From positions 372,001 to 436,000 of the forward strand of contig JBMOKT010000013.1 of the NCBI GenBank assembly GCA_049323895.1: DNA of 64,000 bases. The letters run 5' to 3'. Both the position numbers and the translations under genes were made by a program. This stretch comes from JBMOKT01 sp049323895. GTDB taxonomy: Bacteria > Bacillota > Peptococcia > Peptococcales > BICA1-8. Of this stretch, positions 17,576 through 25,432 are shown in pieces. Under the pieces are notes generated by a model that worked only from the letters and a program-made list of their open reading frames with translations, was not told the DNA's origin and did no database searches. Positions within the stretch are counted from its first letter, which is position 1; every line of letters starts with the position of its first letter.

Positions 17576-19123
17576 TCACCTCGAATCCTCTGCCAACCAA
17601 GTTTTAATAACTTTTGCCACGTTTTCAGGCTGAGTCTTTGCAATTTTTTCAATCCGTCTCTGAACTTCGATTTTTTCCAGTTCCACAGGGGTCAGCTGCT
17701 TATTATATAGTTCGTCTAAGTTAACCGCCATCTGTTGGGAAGGCGCCTGAGGTAGAATTGCCTTATTGATGCTCCTGCGCAGTAATAAAAACACAATAGC
17801 AAAAACCGCTAAAATACCTACACCCAAAACTCCATATTTCACCATCTCCATAATATTCTGGCGGGATGTTTCAGCGGAAAGCTGTTCTTGCAATTGGTTA
17901 TAGGATTCATTGTTAAAAGCAAGACTGGTGATGCTTATTAAATCCCCCCTGGTCTCATTAATTCCAGCTGCCCTGGCAATAACGTCCTGGATATTTTCCT
18001 GTTCCTGAGTGGTGAGCTGCCCGTCCAGTATTACAGCAACAGAAAGCTTTTTGATTTCTCCGGGTGATTTCTTACGGACTTCCACTATTTTATTTATTTC
18101 ATAATTGCGTATAACCTCTGAACTTTGGGAACTGCTCCCCCCTGTTTCACTGTTCTGGTAACTGGGCATATCGGTTAAATTGGTTTCAGTACCAGGAACA
18201 CCGGAACCAGCATTAGTAGTTCCTTCTGATGATTCCTCCCTAACCTGTTCACTTCTAAGCACTTTGTCACCAAATTCTTCCGAACTTGTTTCAACCTGAT
18301 CAAAATCCATTTCTACACTGGCGCGGACAACCGCCTTACCAGGTCCCATTACTTTTTCCAGCATAGTCTGCAGGGATTTGGACAAATCTTCCTCGAATTG
18401 TTTTTTTATTACCATTTGATTCACAGTAAGATTAGCAGTTGATAAGACATTTGCTTCCTGGATTCCCTCAGATAATAAATTCCCATAAACATCAATAACC
18501 GTTACATTTTCCGAAGATAACCCCTCTACACTGTGCGTGAGAAAATATACAATAGATTTTACCTTATTCGTATCCATATTAGAGTAAGGTTTTAATTTTA
18601 ATAGGACTGAAGCGGTAGCAGGCTTGCTTTCGCTGACAAAAACGGAAGGTTCCGGCAGGACAATATGTACTTTTGCTGCATCTACTTCTGCCATCTCTTG
18701 AATTGTTCGCGTTAATTCGTTTTGCAAGGCAGCTAAGTACCTTACTCTTTTGTCGGTATCGGTTTCGCCAAACCTTGTTTCATTAAAACTTTCAAAACCT
18801 ATTACACCGCCTTGGGGCAACTGGTTGGCCAAGTCTAAGCGCAGTTGGTATTTAAGGTTTGAAGGGACTAATATTGTGGTACCGTCCTTATCGATTCGAT
18901 AATCAGTTTTCATGTCTTTTAGTTTGGCAGCTATCATAGCGGAATCATTTAAATTAAGATTAGGATACAAGGGTTCGTAGTTGGTCCTCCCCAGGAAAAA
19001 AGCCGAAAAAATCAATAAAGCGGCAACTAAAAAAGAGGTACCTATGACAACAACCCTCTGTAATTTGCTAAGGTTTTGCCAAATATTTGCTAGTTGTTCC
19101 TGCAGCTGCTGCAAAAAAATCAC
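17576..19123 (-). CDS. fliF: FliF, MS-ring protein
   Basis: FliF forms the membrane MS-ring that nucleates the basal body. The protein (515 residues from a GTG with GGGGTGG five bases upstream; an in-frame TTG 21 bases earlier is the alternative) has two membrane segments, near the N-terminus (VVVIGTSFLVAALLIFSAFF) and near residue 430. Between them is the YscJ-like ring-building domain (LAALQNELTRTIQEM, VHIVLPEPSVF). The C-terminal tail, which binds FliG, ends in VIKTWLAEDS. A Ser/Gly-rich linker lies near residues 310-335. Confidence 0.95.
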   Translation of the reverse strand: MIFLQQLQEQLANIWQNLSKLQRVVVIGTSFLVAALLIFSAFFLGRTNYEPLYPNLNLNDSAMIAAKLKDMKTDYRIDKDGTTILVPSNLKYQLRLDLANQLPQGGVIGFESFNETRFGETDTDKRVRYLAALQNELTRTIQEMAEVDAAKVHIVLPEPSVFVSESKPATASVLLKLKPYSNMDTNKVKSIVYFLTHSVEGLSSENVTVIDVYGNLLSEGIQEANVLSTANLTVNQMVIKKQFEEDLSKSLQTMLEKVMGPGKAVVRASVEMDFDQVETSSEEFGDKVLRSEQVREESSEGTTNAGSGVPGTETNLTDMPSYQNSETGGSSSQSSEVIRNYEINKIVEVRKKSPGEIKKLSVAVILDGQLTTQEQENIQDVIARAAGINETRGDLISITSLAFNNESYNQLQEQLSAETSRQNIMEMVKYGVLGVGILAVFAIVFLLLRRSINKAILPQAPSQQMAVNLDELYNKQLTPVELEKIEVQRRIEKIAKTQPENVAKVIKTWLAEDSR

Positions 19124-19147
19124 AAATTCCACCCCATAATTCAAAAT

Positions 19148-19441
19148 TTAAACTTGCATCCTCATTACTTCTTGATATGCTTCCACTAATTTATTTCTTA
19201 TTTCAATAGTTAATTGTAATGCCAGTTGGGCCTTTTCCATACTAATCATTACATCATGGACATCTATATTAGGATTACCAGATGCAAAGACCAATGCTTT
19301 TTTATCTGAATCTAATTGAAGGTTGTTTACCTCACCTAAGGCTTTTTCTAATAAATTTTGGAAACTACCCCCTGTCAAATTTGACACAACTGCATTAGTA
19401 TTTTCATTATTTTTAAAAGGCTGGATTGGTGCAATTTTCAT
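19148..19441 (-). CDS. fliE: FliE, hook-basal body complex protein
   Basis: FliE links the MS-ring to the proximal rod. The 97-residue product has the family C-terminal pattern: DVHDVMISMEKAQLALQLTI then RNKLVEAYQEVMRMQV at the very end. It lies between flgC and fliF, its invariant place. The GGAGG-type site upstream supports the start. Confidence 0.95.
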   Translation of the reverse strand: MKIAPIQPFKNNENTNAVVSNLTGGSFQNLLEKALGEVNNLQLDSDKKALVFASGNPNIDVHDVMISMEKAQLALQLTIEIRNKLVEAYQEVMRMQV

Positions 19442-19457
19442 TAGCTACCTCCCTTTA

Positions 19458-19898
19458 TTATCCACGTCCTATTTCCATAGCCTTAAAAGCCATAGATTTA
19501 GCAGCATTAAGAGCTGTTACATTAGCCTCATAAGCCCTTGTGGCACTAATCATATCCACCATTTCTTTTACAATATCCACATTAGGCATGCGGACATAAC
19601 CTTTTTCCTTGCCTTCCTGGATAGCATCAGGGTGTTCCGGGTTATAGACAAGTTTAAAGGGGGAATTATCTTCAATTATTTTGTCTACCTTTACCCCTTC
19701 TCGAAGGGCTAACTCTTTTTTCAAAGTTGTCTCAAAACTCCTATAAGGGGAGAAAACAGCCATTTTCCTTTTATAGGGACCACCCTCGGGTGTACGGGTA
19801 GTTTCTGCATTGGAAATATTATCAGCTATAAGGTCCATTCTCAGCCTCTCGGCAGAGAGACCAGATGCACTTACTTTAAAAGTAGAGAATAATGACAC
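19458..19898 (-). CDS. flgC: FlgC, proximal rod protein
   Basis: FlgC is one of the proximal rod proteins. The 146-residue protein has the rod N-terminal motif (FKVSASGLSAERLRMDLIAD, NISNAET) and the C-terminal motif (MPNVDIVKEMVDMISATRAY, EANVTALNAAK). Between flgB and fliE it completes the canonical start of the operon. Nothing is unusual. Confidence 0.96.
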   Translation of the reverse strand: MSLFSTFKVSASGLSAERLRMDLIADNISNAETTRTPEGGPYKRKMAVFSPYRSFETTLKKELALREGVKVDKIIEDNSPFKLVYNPEHPDAIQEGKEKGYVRMPNVDIVKEMVDMISATRAYEANVTALNAAKSMAFKAMEIGRG

Positions 19899-19900
19899 TT

Positions 19901-20317
19901 CTATCTCCCTCCTCTAATTACAGAACTTAACATGGAGAATTTTTTACTTATTGATTGGGACAAAACATTAAATTTTACCGTATTTTCCGCAAGTACTGCC
20001 AGTTCTAAATCAATATCTACATTATTGCCGTCTGTTCTTAAGGATGTACTATCCATCTCCACCACAGGGTAAATGTTCTTATATTCTCCCTCTCCCAGAC
20101 TTATGTGCTTTGGGTGTGTAGTTCTTAAACTTTTTTTACTATCTTTATCATCTAAATAGTTTGCTAGTTCCTGTTCAAAACTGACTAACTGTCTTTTATA
20201 ATTAGGGGTATTAATGTTGGAAATATTATTTGAAATAGCTTTATGCCTAAGGGAAGTGGTATCGAGGGATTTTCCCAAGATATCCATGGTTCGGTTCTGC
20301 CAGAATCCTTTTACCAT
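19901..20317 (-). CDS. flgB: FlgB, proximal rod protein; first gene of the flagellar operon
   Basis: FlgB forms the proximal rod with FlgC and FliE. The 138-residue product has the motif SLRHKAISNNISNINTPNYK, characteristic of FlgB, and a C-terminal helix (FNVLSQSISKKFSMLSSVI). A GGAGG site lies a few bases before the ATG. The gene begins the operon: a terminator and a putative promoter separate it from codY. Confidence 0.96.
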   Translation of the reverse strand: MVKGFWQNRTMDILGKSLDTTSLRHKAISNNISNINTPNYKRQLVSFEQELANYLDDKDSKKSLRTTHPKHISLGEGEYKNIYPVVEMDSTSLRTDGNNVDIDLELAVLAENTVKFNVLSQSISKKFSMLSSVIRGGR

Positions 20318-20365
20318 TTTCGAACCTCCATATTGACAAAGTTTACCGAATTTCTATATTTTATT

Positions 20366-20399
20366 ATTCGATGCGACCGAAAAAAACCCTTTTTCGACA
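20366..20399 (-). promoter_or_regulatory. Putative sigma-H-like promoter with an overlapping 0A box before flgB
   Basis: On the coding strand AAAGGGTTT is followed after 11 bases by ATCGAAT, one mismatch from the Bacillus sigma-H pattern (RnAGGAwWW, N11-12, RnnGAAT). The heptamer TGTCGAA, identical to the Spo0A box core, lies at its upstream end. No convincing sigma-A or sigma-D promoter is visible in the 105 bases between the codY terminator and flgB. The assignment is by eye. Confidence 0.35.
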
Positions 20400-20422
20400 T
20401 TAGCATTTTAAGGTAAATAACA

Positions 20423-20450
20423 CTAAAAAACCCCAGCTTTGGCTGAGGTT
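20423..20450 (-). terminator. Intrinsic terminator after codY
   Basis: The stem AACCTCAGC/GCTGGGGTT (9 bp with one G-U pair, 4-base loop) is followed by TTTTTT on the minus strand. It lies 15 bases past the codY stop and separates the codY transcript from the flagellar operon. Confidence 0.88.
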
Positions 20451-20464
20451 TCATAGAACATATA

Positions 20465-21241
20465 TTATTTTAGTTTTTCTAACTCATCTAATAGATTCTC
20501 ATTCAATACTCTGATATAGGTGCCTTTCATGCCTAGGGACTTCGACTCAATTACCCCTGCACTTTCAAATTTCCTTAAGGCATTGACAATCACTGATCTG
20601 GTTATCCCTACTCTATCAGCTATTTTGCTGGCGACTAAAAGACCTTCTGTTCCCTCTAGTTCGGAAAAAATATGCTCAATTGCTTCCAATTCTGAGTAAG
20701 AAAGGGTACCTATTGCTATCTGTACAGCAGCTTTTCTTCTGGCTTCTTCCTCTATTTTCTCTGTTTTTGCCCGCAAAATCTCCATCCCTACAACAGTAGC
20801 ACCATATTCGGCTAAAATTAGGTCGGATTCAGTAAATTCATCATTAAATTTGGCCAATAGTAAGCTTCCTTGTCTCTCACCTGCACCCATGATAGGTACA
20901 ATTGTTGATATTTTTCCGCCAAACTCACAGTTTACAGGACCTTCAAAAACACAATGATTTTCTGATTTGATATTAGCCAGGGTTTGGGTTGTGCGCAGCA
21001 AATTTTCATTATAATCTTCAGGAAATCTTTCATACTCATGTATTAGGTCGTCAATGGTTGCACATTGAAAGCCTTCTACGAAAGCATAACCTAAAATTTT
21101 ACCCCTTCTGCCCACAATATAAGCATTGCATTCTATCATATTGCTTAATACCCGCGCAATTTCTTTGAAATCCACAGGATGTCCGGCACTTTTTTGCAAG
21201 AGCTTATTTAGGTTACGGGTTTTATCCAAAAGTGTCTTCAT
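20465..21241 (-). CDS. codY: CodY, GTP/branched-chain amino acid-responsive global regulator
   Basis: CodY represses nutrient-stress, motility and sporulation genes when GTP and branched-chain amino acids are plentiful. I use the ATG with GGAGG eight bases before it (MKTLLDKTRNLNKLLQ, 258 residues). An N-terminal GAF domain (to about residue 155) senses the ligand. The C-terminal winged helix-turn-helix is well preserved: GLLVASKIADRVGITRSVIV then NALRKFESAGVIESKSLGMK. Placement after hslVU and before flgB is the typical Firmicute order. Confidence 0.97.
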   Translation of the reverse strand: MKTLLDKTRNLNKLLQKSAGHPVDFKEIARVLSNMIECNAYIVGRRGKILGYAFVEGFQCATIDDLIHEYERFPEDYNENLLRTTQTLANIKSENHCVFEGPVNCEFGGKISTIVPIMGAGERQGSLLLAKFNDEFTESDLILAEYGATVVGMEILRAKTEKIEEEARRKAAVQIAIGTLSYSELEAIEHIFSELEGTEGLLVASKIADRVGITRSVIVNALRKFESAGVIESKSLGMKGTYIRVLNENLLDELEKLK

Positions 21242-21264
21242 TACATTTCCTCCTTTCAAAGCTA

Positions 21265-22665
21265 CTATAGAATATATCTACTCAAATCTTTACTGAGTGC
21301 TATATCTTTAAGTTTATTTTGTACATACACTTTGTCAATAATTATTTTATCTTTTTCTAATTCGCTGGCTGAAAAAAGAATATCCTCTAACAGTTTCTCC
21401 AAGATAGTAGAAAGCCTGCGTGCACCTATATTTTCTGTCTGGTCGTTTACAGTATACGCAATATCTGCTATTTCATCAATAGCATTTTCCGTAAATTCTA
21501 AAGAAATTCCTTCAGTTTTTAGTAAATTAGTATATTGTTTTATCATAGAATTATGGGGCTCTTGTAAAATTCTTCTTAAATCTTCTCTTTTCAAACTTTC
21601 CAGTTCAACTCTAATCGGGAACCTGCCTTGTAGCTCCGGGATTAAGTCTGAAGGTTTGACTAAATGAAATGCACCGGCGGCTATAAATAAAATGTGGTCC
21701 GTTTTGATATTACCATATTTCGTAGCTATAGTACTTCCTTCTACGATGGGCAAAATATCTCTTTGTACCCCTTCCCGAGAAACATCTGGCCCATGAGCGC
21801 CTCCCTTGGCTGCAATTTTATCTATTTCATCTAGAAAAATAATCCCAGTGTTTTCCGCTCTTTTTATTGCTTCATTTTTCACCTCTTCAAAATCGATTAG
21901 CTTTTGTGCCTCCTGTTGGGTCAATATTTTGCGGGCTTGACTAATCGTAACTTTTCTTTTTTTAGTTTTTTTCGGCAAAAAGCTGTTAAACATTTCGCTA
22001 AAGTTCATACCAACTTCATCCATGCCCATATTGGAGAACATATCCACCATAGGTGCATTGTTTTCTTCTACTTCTATTTCAACATATTCATCTTCCAATT
22101 CCAAACGCCGAAGTTTTTCTTTTATTATTTCCCTTTTTTCTTTTATGTATCTTTCTTCTTCCTTCTCATTATGTTCAAATTCTGCCTTATTAATGTCCTG
22201 CTGACCAAAAAATGCTTCTAAAGGATTGTATATCTTATTTTTTTTCTGAGGAAAGGGCGCAATGACATCCAATAACCTTTCTTGGGCCATTTCCGCTGCC
22301 TTTACGTTAACGTCTTCCATTCTTTCTTGGTTAACCATGCGAATAGAAACTTCTACTAATTCCCTTATCATTGATTCAACATCCCGTCCTACATAGCCAA
22401 CCTCCGTAAATTTGGTTGCCTCAACTTTAACAAAGGGGGCCTTTACAAGTTTAGCCATTCTTCTGGCTATTTCCGTTTTCCCAACACCTGTTGGACCAAT
22501 CATAATTATATTCTTAGGACTAATTTCTTCCTGTAGTTCAGGTGAGAGCAGACTCCTTCTAAACCTATTGCGCAAGGCAATAGCTACACTTTTTTTAGCA
22601 CCGTTTTGTCCAACTATGTACTTGTTAAGTTCTCTGACTATTTCTTGAGGAGTAAGGTTTTCCAC
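21265..22665 (-). CDS. hslU: HslU (ClpY), ATPase of the HslUV protease
   Basis: HslU unfolds substrates for the HslV peptidase. The 466-residue AAA+ protein has Walker A GPTGVGKTE and the pore motif region KFTEVGYVGRDVES. Walker B is IIFLDEIDKIA, and the intermediate I-domain is rich in Lys/Glu. The C-terminus ends in DLSRYIL, the tail that activates HslV. The start is a GTG preceded by AAAGGAGG. It follows hslV by 13 bases. Confidence 0.97.
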   Translation of the reverse strand: MENLTPQEIVRELNKYIVGQNGAKKSVAIALRNRFRRSLLSPELQEEISPKNIIMIGPTGVGKTEIARRMAKLVKAPFVKVEATKFTEVGYVGRDVESMIRELVEVSIRMVNQERMEDVNVKAAEMAQERLLDVIAPFPQKKNKIYNPLEAFFGQQDINKAEFEHNEKEEERYIKEKREIIKEKLRRLELEDEYVEIEVEENNAPMVDMFSNMGMDEVGMNFSEMFNSFLPKKTKKRKVTISQARKILTQQEAQKLIDFEEVKNEAIKRAENTGIIFLDEIDKIAAKGGAHGPDVSREGVQRDILPIVEGSTIATKYGNIKTDHILFIAAGAFHLVKPSDLIPELQGRFPIRVELESLKREDLRRILQEPHNSMIKQYTNLLKTEGISLEFTENAIDEIADIAYTVNDQTENIGARRLSTILEKLLEDILFSASELEKDKIIIDKVYVQNKLKDIALSKDLSRYIL

Positions 22666-22678
22666 TTTTCAACCTCCT

Positions 22679-23209
22679 TTATAATTCCTCCACGGTTATT
22701 TTGTTGTTAGTATATACACAAATTGAAGCTGCAATTTCTAAAGCTTCATTTACGATTTCCCGGGGGGGTAGATTAGTATGTTTTTTTAAAGCCTTGGCAG
22801 CCGCTAAGGCAAAAGAACCACCGGAGCCAATAGCAACAATACCATCATCAGGTTCAATCACTTCCCCATTACCAGATAGAACCAACAGCGAATCTTTGTC
22901 TGCTATTATTAACATGGCCTCTAATTTTCTAAGCACTTTATCGGAGCGCCACTCCTTAGCTAAATCAACTGCAGCTTTCTTTAAATTTCCATGACTCTGT
23001 TCGATCTTACCTTCAAACTTCTCAAATAAAGTGAAGGCATCGGCTACCGACCCAGCAAATCCGGCTAGGACTTTCCCATTATAAAGTTTCCTCACCTTAA
23101 CAGCATTATGCTTCATTACAGTATTTTGACCGAAAGTAACCTGTCCGTCACCAGCCATAGCAATTTCCGATTCTTTTGCTACAGCAATAATTGTGGTTCC
23201 ATGAAACAT
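22679..23209 (-). CDS. hslV: HslV (ClpQ), proteasome-like peptidase
   Basis: HslV is the two-ring peptidase of the HslUV complex. The 176-residue protein contains the catalytic Thr segment TTIIAVAKE after a short four-residue propeptide (MFHG), and the motif MAGDGQVTFGQ. The propeptide is longer than in E. coli but shorter than in Bacillus CodW/ClpQ; whether Thr or another residue acts as nucleophile needs the mature N-terminus. Gene order xerC-hslV-hslU-codY is as in Bacillus. Confidence 0.96.
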   Translation of the reverse strand: MFHGTTIIAVAKESEIAMAGDGQVTFGQNTVMKHNAVKVRKLYNGKVLAGFAGSVADAFTLFEKFEGKIEQSHGNLKKAAVDLAKEWRSDKVLRKLEAMLIIADKDSLLVLSGNGEVIEPDDGIVAIGSGGSFALAAAKALKKHTNLPPREIVNEALEIAASICVYTNNKITVEEL

Positions 23210-23221
23210 ATCGGTTCCCTC

Positions 23222-24115
23222 CTAAGCCCGTGGGTGGGCTTGTTTATATACTTGTTGGATTCTCTTTTTAGAAACGTGTGTATAAATTTGTGTGGTGGAT
23301 AAATTAGCATGCCCCAAGAGCTCTTGCACTACCCTTAAGTCTGCACCATTATCCAACAAATGGGTTGCAAAGGAATGTCTAAATACGTGGGGGCTAACTT
23401 TTATTCTTATTGCCGCATTGGTAATATATTTGTCAACTATATACCTAATACCTCGGGCTGATAAACCTTTTCCTTGATTATTCAAAAAAATAAAATTACC
23501 GGATTCAGGTTTAAGCAGCTGGCTCCGACTGTGTTCTAAATAACCCTTTAGGGCTGAAATACCTTTAGCTCCAATTGGAACAATCCGTTCCTTCTGACCC
23601 TTGCCTAAAACCTTTGCATATTGGTATTCTAAATCCACATCTGTTAATTTAAGAGAAACTAATTCTGAAACTCGCAATCCGGTAGAATATAACATTTCAA
23701 AGATTGCTTTATCCCTTATGGTAAGAAAATTCCTCTCCACAAATTCATTATCCAGTAATCTTTCTAACTCCTGCTGACTTAAAACTGTAGGTATCTTCTT
23801 TATTTTTTTGGGAGTAGAAATATTCTGTGCCGGGTTTTGGTCAAGGTGTCTACTTTTTTTTAAAAATTTATAAAAACTTCTGATGGAGGTTACCTTTCTC
23901 GCCATTGTGGTCTTAGTTAAACCCTTCTGCTGCAAAAAGACCAGGTAATTTCTAATGTTTAGATAATCAATTTCTAGGAGAGATTTGGTTTCATCAATAA
24001 ATTGTAAAAACTGAAGGATATCATTACTGTAAGCCGTAAGAGTGTGTTGTGAATAACCCTTTTGGGCAGACATATATTCTAAAAAGGAATCTATCAATTG
24101 CAAATCAGTTTTCAA
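23222..24115 (-). CDS. xerC: XerC-type tyrosine recombinase
   Basis: This is a site-specific recombinase for resolving chromosome dimers at dif. I prefer a TTG start (297 residues) preceded by AAGGAGAGG; the longer frame reaches 30 bases further into trmFO. The N-terminal SAM-like core-binding domain is followed by the catalytic domain. The catalytic Arg lies in STGLRVSEL; the HxxR box is HVFRHSFATHLLDNGADLRV with LLGHANLSTTQIYTH containing the Tyr nucleophile. It belongs to the trmFO-xerC-hslVU-codY backbone. Designation as XerC over XerD rests on that context. Confidence 0.93.
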   Translation of the reverse strand: MKTDLQLIDSFLEYMSAQKGYSQHTLTAYSNDILQFLQFIDETKSLLEIDYLNIRNYLVFLQQKGLTKTTMARKVTSIRSFYKFLKKSRHLDQNPAQNISTPKKIKKIPTVLSQQELERLLDNEFVERNFLTIRDKAIFEMLYSTGLRVSELVSLKLTDVDLEYQYAKVLGKGQKERIVPIGAKGISALKGYLEHSRSQLLKPESGNFIFLNNQGKGLSARGIRYIVDKYITNAAIRIKVSPHVFRHSFATHLLDNGADLRVVQELLGHANLSTTQIYTHVSKKRIQQVYKQAHPRA

Positions 24116-25430
24116 ACAACTCCCTCTCCTTAATAAAATTTTCAAGTGAATGTAAGGACCGCATTGAAATTTGCTTATTTTTTTCCCTCTTATCGCTTAT
24201 CTTGTGTAAAAGGGGTGGAATAAGTCCAAAATTTATATTCATTGGTTGGAAAGATTTGCTTTCTGCAGAGGTTATATATTTCATTAAGCTTCCTATAGCT
24301 GTTTCCTCAGGAAAAATAACAGCTTTATCTTCACTAATAAATTTAGCGGCATTAATGCCAGCAACTAAACCACCAGCAGCAGATTCTACGTAGCCTTCTA
24401 CTCCTGTTATTTGTCCGGCAAAGAAGATATGGGGTTTCTCCCTTAACTGTCCTGTTGGTAAAAGGACCTTGGGCGAATTAATAAAAGTATTTCTATGCAT
24501 TACACCATAGCGTACAAATTCCGCATTCTCCAAGCCTGGTATGAGGGCAAATACTCTTTTCTGTTCACCCCATTTGAGCCTTGTCTGAAATCCTACGAGG
24601 TTGAAAAGGGTTGCTTCCTTGTTTTCTTTTCTAAGCTGTACTACAGCATAAGGCTGTTGTCCCGTTTTAGGGTTAATTAGACCAACAGGCTTGAGGGGAC
24701 CAAACCTTATAGTATCTTTTCCTCTGGCTGCCATCTCTTCGATAGGCATACATCCCTCAAAAAATACTTGTTTCTCAAATGTCTCCAAAGGATGAAGCTG
24801 AGCTGTTACTAATTCTTTATGAAAAATTTCATACTGTTGTTTATCTAAAGGACAATTTAGATAATCTGCTTCACCTTTATCATATCTTGAAGCCCAAAAA
24901 GCATATTGATAATTAATGGACTCTGCGGTAACAATGGGTGCTGCTGCATCATAAAAATAAAAATAATCTTCTCCTGTAAGTTTCTGAATGGTTTCACCCA
25001 TTACACCAGCAGTAAGGGGTCCTGTAGCAATAACATAAATATTATCATTTTCCAAATAACAAACCTCTTGACGATGAACCTTTATTAAAGGGTGATTGCA
25101 TATCGTTTCAGTCAGGCAACGGGCAAAATTATCCCTATCTACGGCTAAGGCTCCTCCGGCAGGAATACTATTATTGTCCGCACATTTCATAAACAGTGAG
25201 TTGCACCTTCTTAATTCCTCTTTTAAAAGACCCACAGCATTCTCAAGTCCTGCCCCCCTTAAAGAGTTGCTGCAAACCAACTCACCAAACAAGTCGGTCT
25301 TATGGGCAGGTGTTAATTGATACGGACGCATCTCAAAAAGGTCAACTTTAATTCCAAGATTAGCAATTTGCCAGGCAGCTTCACACCCGGCTAAACCTGC
25401 TCCTACCACTGTTATTTTTGCACAGCCCAC
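24105..25430 (-). CDS. trmFO: TrmFO, folate-dependent tRNA (uracil-54-C5)-methyltransferase
   Basis: TrmFO makes ribothymidine at position 54 of tRNA using methylene-THF and FADH2. The 441-residue protein begins with the FAD-binding GxGxxG motif (ITVVGAGLAGCEAAWQIA). It carries the conserved segments TPAHKTDLFGELVCSNSLRG and FFAGQITGVEGYVESAAGG. The GTG start is placed after AGGAGG. It uses the same cofactor pool as the acetogenic THF pathway encoded elsewhere in the window. Confidence 0.96.
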   Translation of the reverse strand: MGCAKITVVGAGLAGCEAAWQIANLGIKVDLFEMRPYQLTPAHKTDLFGELVCSNSLRGAGLENAVGLLKEELRRCNSLFMKCADNNSIPAGGALAVDRDNFARCLTETICNHPLIKVHRQEVCYLENDNIYVIATGPLTAGVMGETIQKLTGEDYFYFYDAAAPIVTAESINYQYAFWASRYDKGEADYLNCPLDKQQYEIFHKELVTAQLHPLETFEKQVFFEGCMPIEEMAARGKDTIRFGPLKPVGLINPKTGQQPYAVVQLRKENKEATLFNLVGFQTRLKWGEQKRVFALIPGLENAEFVRYGVMHRNTFINSPKVLLPTGQLREKPHIFFAGQITGVEGYVESAAGGLVAGINAAKFISEDKAVIFPEETAIGSLMKYITSAESKSFQPMNINFGLIPPLLHKISDKREKNKQISMRSLHSLENFIKERELFEN

Positions 25431-25432
25431 CT

